A stretch of DNA of 64,000 bases from Dimorphilus gyrociliatus (taxonomy: Eukaryota > Annelida > Polychaeta > Dinophilidae): positions 3,479,501 through 3,543,500 of the forward strand of contig CAJFCJ010000001.1 of NCBI GenBank assembly GCA_904063045.1. The letters are read 5' to 3'. The notes beneath the pieces were generated by a model that was not told where the DNA came from, did no database searches, and saw nothing but the letters and a program-made list of their open reading frames with translations. The position numbers were made by a program, and so were the translations under genes. Every line of letters starts with the position of its first letter. Position 1 is the stretch's first letter. Of this stretch, positions 61,958 to 64,000 are shown piece by piece.

Positions 61958-63821
61958 CTCTACCCTTTCTCATTCTTCTTTATTTCTCTCTCTTACAAAT
62001 ATACTTTATTCCATTGTTTGTCAAGTAACCTTTTCACTATTAAAACGAAAAACCGACGTATATGCGTCTCGTACGAGAGAGAAAGAGAAAGAAGGGAGAA
62101 GAAGGAAAAAGGATGCGATTAACAATGATAAACTTTTAGAAAAAAAAATTCGATTAAGCTAATGACGCACGGATCGGTTCTTTGTTTGTGTTTATATAGG
62201 CTGACTGACAAATGGCCAAAGTCACCTGAACCTCGATGATTAGACGAAGGAAATGGGCGTTTATGAAACGTCAAGTTTGTATATAGTTTATATAGGATGA
62301 TATAATCGTGCGTAATAATCATCTTGGCATTCAGTCACGCATACCTGATCAACTTGCTCCTCTAAATGCTTTTAGAGTGGAGACGGACGGAATTTGGGCG
62401 AATTTTGCCTAGTGGGCGGTCGCTAGATGACAATTACTAATAGAAAACTGTCTACTTGTAGAGTGGCTACGAGTGCGTTTATTTTCCCCAACATTTTGCT
62501 ATATTGGAGGATTATATATGGGTTTTCAATGTTGGATAGATTATGTATCGGAAGTATCGAGACACAAGAATGTCTTATATTTTATATCTTATATATGTAG
62601 TAAGCAGGAGAGAGAGAGAGAGAAAGAGAGAGGGAGAAATAGAATGGACTGAAATCTTCGTAGGAACAAGTATTAGTTAAAAGTAAGAAATGAAAGAATC
62701 ATGGAAGTAGCATGAATGAAAAAAACAAGTGGGAAAGAGGATAAGATAGAAGTAGGATTTGCGGAGAAAAACGGACATTAATAAGAAATAAATCAGACGA
62801 AATAGAGACATATTAATTCCAATCAGTTGTGTCAAAATAATGTTGGGATTACTATTATACGCCGTGTTTATCTTGCTCTCTGCTTTATGCTTGACTGCAA
62901 AAATCCGTATTTACTTGACAAGTACAGAATTATAAGCCATTTATCTTCGTATCAGTGCAGTTTTCCTTGTATAAATAATTTTCATTTAAGAGAGTCGGCG
63001 CTTCTCTTATTCCTGTTGACACCTTTCTCTCTCTTTTTTCTCACTTTTATATGTTGAATTGAAAACCATTACAACAAGAATCAGCTTTGTTATCGAGTTT
63101 GCTAATTTTATTATTAATTAATCAAATTATCAATCGTGTCGCTTCCCTTTAATTTGCACGTAAAAGAAACTATTGAAAGAGAAACGAAGAAGATAGAAAG
63201 GAAGAAAGAAAGATAGATTGAAAAAACTTAAAGAGAAAGAGAGAGAGAGAGAGAAAGAGAAAGAAAGAAATCGAGAAGTAAAAAGAGAAACCTGTCGTTT
63301 TCAAGGTCAAATACGGGTTAAACCGTAAAAAAAAATAGCTGAAGATAGATGGCAATAAAATCTCATAACGATTACAAACAAACAACAATTTATTATTTGT
63401 GTTTGCTGAATTTCATGGAGATGAATCGTCTATCTCTCATCCCGGCAACGCAACCTAATGAATAAATACAACCACAATAAAAGCCGCAACAACAACAATA
63501 ACAACAACAATAACAGCGACAAGGACGAAGACGACGATGACTTGGGCATTAGCTGTATTTTTACATATCTAGATAGAGTCTCTTTACTAAATAAAAACTA
63601 CTTATTTAATGGCCCATGTACTCATAAGAATTTCCTCTTATTATCCAATCTCGTGTATAAATGTAGTTATAGATGGATCACTTTGCAGAAGAGAAAAGGA
63701 GAGTGAAAAAATTGGGAAAACACTAACAGAAACACGCAGAAACAATAACAAAAAGGAAAGGGAAGAGAAATGGGAATAAGAAATGCGCTGAATTGAGAAA
63801 ATATGGTTTTAAACGCTACAT

Positions 63822-63888
63822 ACTTAGAGGCGTCACGTTTCAACCAAGATCGGCGTCCAACTTGGATTAATATTGAAAAATTATCCAT
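63822..63888 (-). CDS. Possible first exon of an unknown gene
   Basis: On the minus strand an ATG at 63888 opens MDNFSILIQVGRRSWLKRDA, and after two more codons meets GTATGT, a good donor, ending in phase 2. The composition is less biased than the flanks. I found no matching downstream exon and recognise no family, so this is only a candidate. Confidence 0.15.
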
Positions 63889-64000
63889 AGTGGGAATATA
63901 GAATATTCTTTAATATTTTATCCTTAAATCTCGCAAAGAAAACTGTTACAAACAAGTAGAAAATTTATACATGATGGGACGAACCGTATTTGGCAATCGT

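Larger units (their letters stand above)
54806..63822. other. 9 kb region without a convincing gene
   Basis: AT-rich with many GA/CT tracts (57060-57090, 59174-59207, 60856-60885, 61909-61954), a GATA-type tract (61060-61110), two GCGCCATCT-like elements (55368 and 56881), a GC-rich island with an inverted repeat (61441-61610), and a GC-richer block at about 62160-62420 that could be promoter sequence. Open frames are mainly low-complexity. Confidence 0.6.

Noticed and set aside
1-64000. CRISPR arrays, operons, ribosome binding sites, insertion sequences
   Set aside because: The window is animal nuclear DNA with spliced genes; no regularly spaced direct repeats or transposase reading frames were seen. 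No complete tRNA or rRNA gene was recognised by eye.

Overview
This window is nuclear DNA from an animal, most likely a spiralian (lophotrochozoan) invertebrate. The evidence is spliced genes with GT-AG introns, AT-rich non-coding DNA (very roughly two thirds A+T), many CT/GA, TA and trinucleotide microsatellites, AATAAA poly(A) signals, and animal-specific gene families. These families are a molluscan/annelid-type essential myosin light chain, a receptor guanylyl cyclase, a CARD protein, an Sp-family zinc finger, a GT92 glycosyltransferase and several calmodulins. A small annelid is a reasonable guess, but the sequence does not prove it. All gene models were built by eye from frame, splice-site and phase consistency.

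Layout: (1) 1.2-3.4 kb, + strand, essential myosin light chain (first coding exon not found). (2) 4.75-12.5 kb, + strand, a 16-exon receptor guanylyl cyclase with signal peptide, small ligand-binding domain, one membrane span, pseudokinase and cyclase. (3) 13.8-17.85 kb, + strand, CARD plus long coiled coil, converging on (4) 18.4-20.0 kb, - strand, a leucine-rich-repeat single-pass receptor. (5) 23.2-24.3 kb, - strand, a divergent calmodulin with one apparent GA-AG intron. (6) 25.8-27.1 kb, + strand, intronless GT92 glycosyltransferase. (7) 28.9-31.1 kb, - strand, FAIM-like protein. (8) 32.2-35.0 kb, - strand, four-span membrane protein resembling LAPTM4. (9) about 8.5 kb without a recognisable gene. 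(10) 43.6-45.75 kb, + strand, degenerate calmodulin-like protein. (11) 47.1-50.4 kb, - strand, Sp/buttonhead-type zinc finger with a CCAAT/E2F-like promoter region. (12) 51.5-52.7 kb (-) and 53.9-54.8 kb (+), two four-EF-hand calmodulins head to head. (13) 54.8-64 kb, repeats and no convincing gene.

The strongest theme is five EF-hand genes in 64 kb. Three share an intron directly after the ATG, and all four calmodulin types seem to be local relatives at different stages of EF-hand decay. The neighbouring CARD and LRR-receptor genes have domain types common in innate immune signalling, but a joint role is only inferred. In the non-coding DNA, two short words recur more than expected: the palindrome TAGGCCTA, and a GCGCCATCT element resembling an invertebrate CTCF core.
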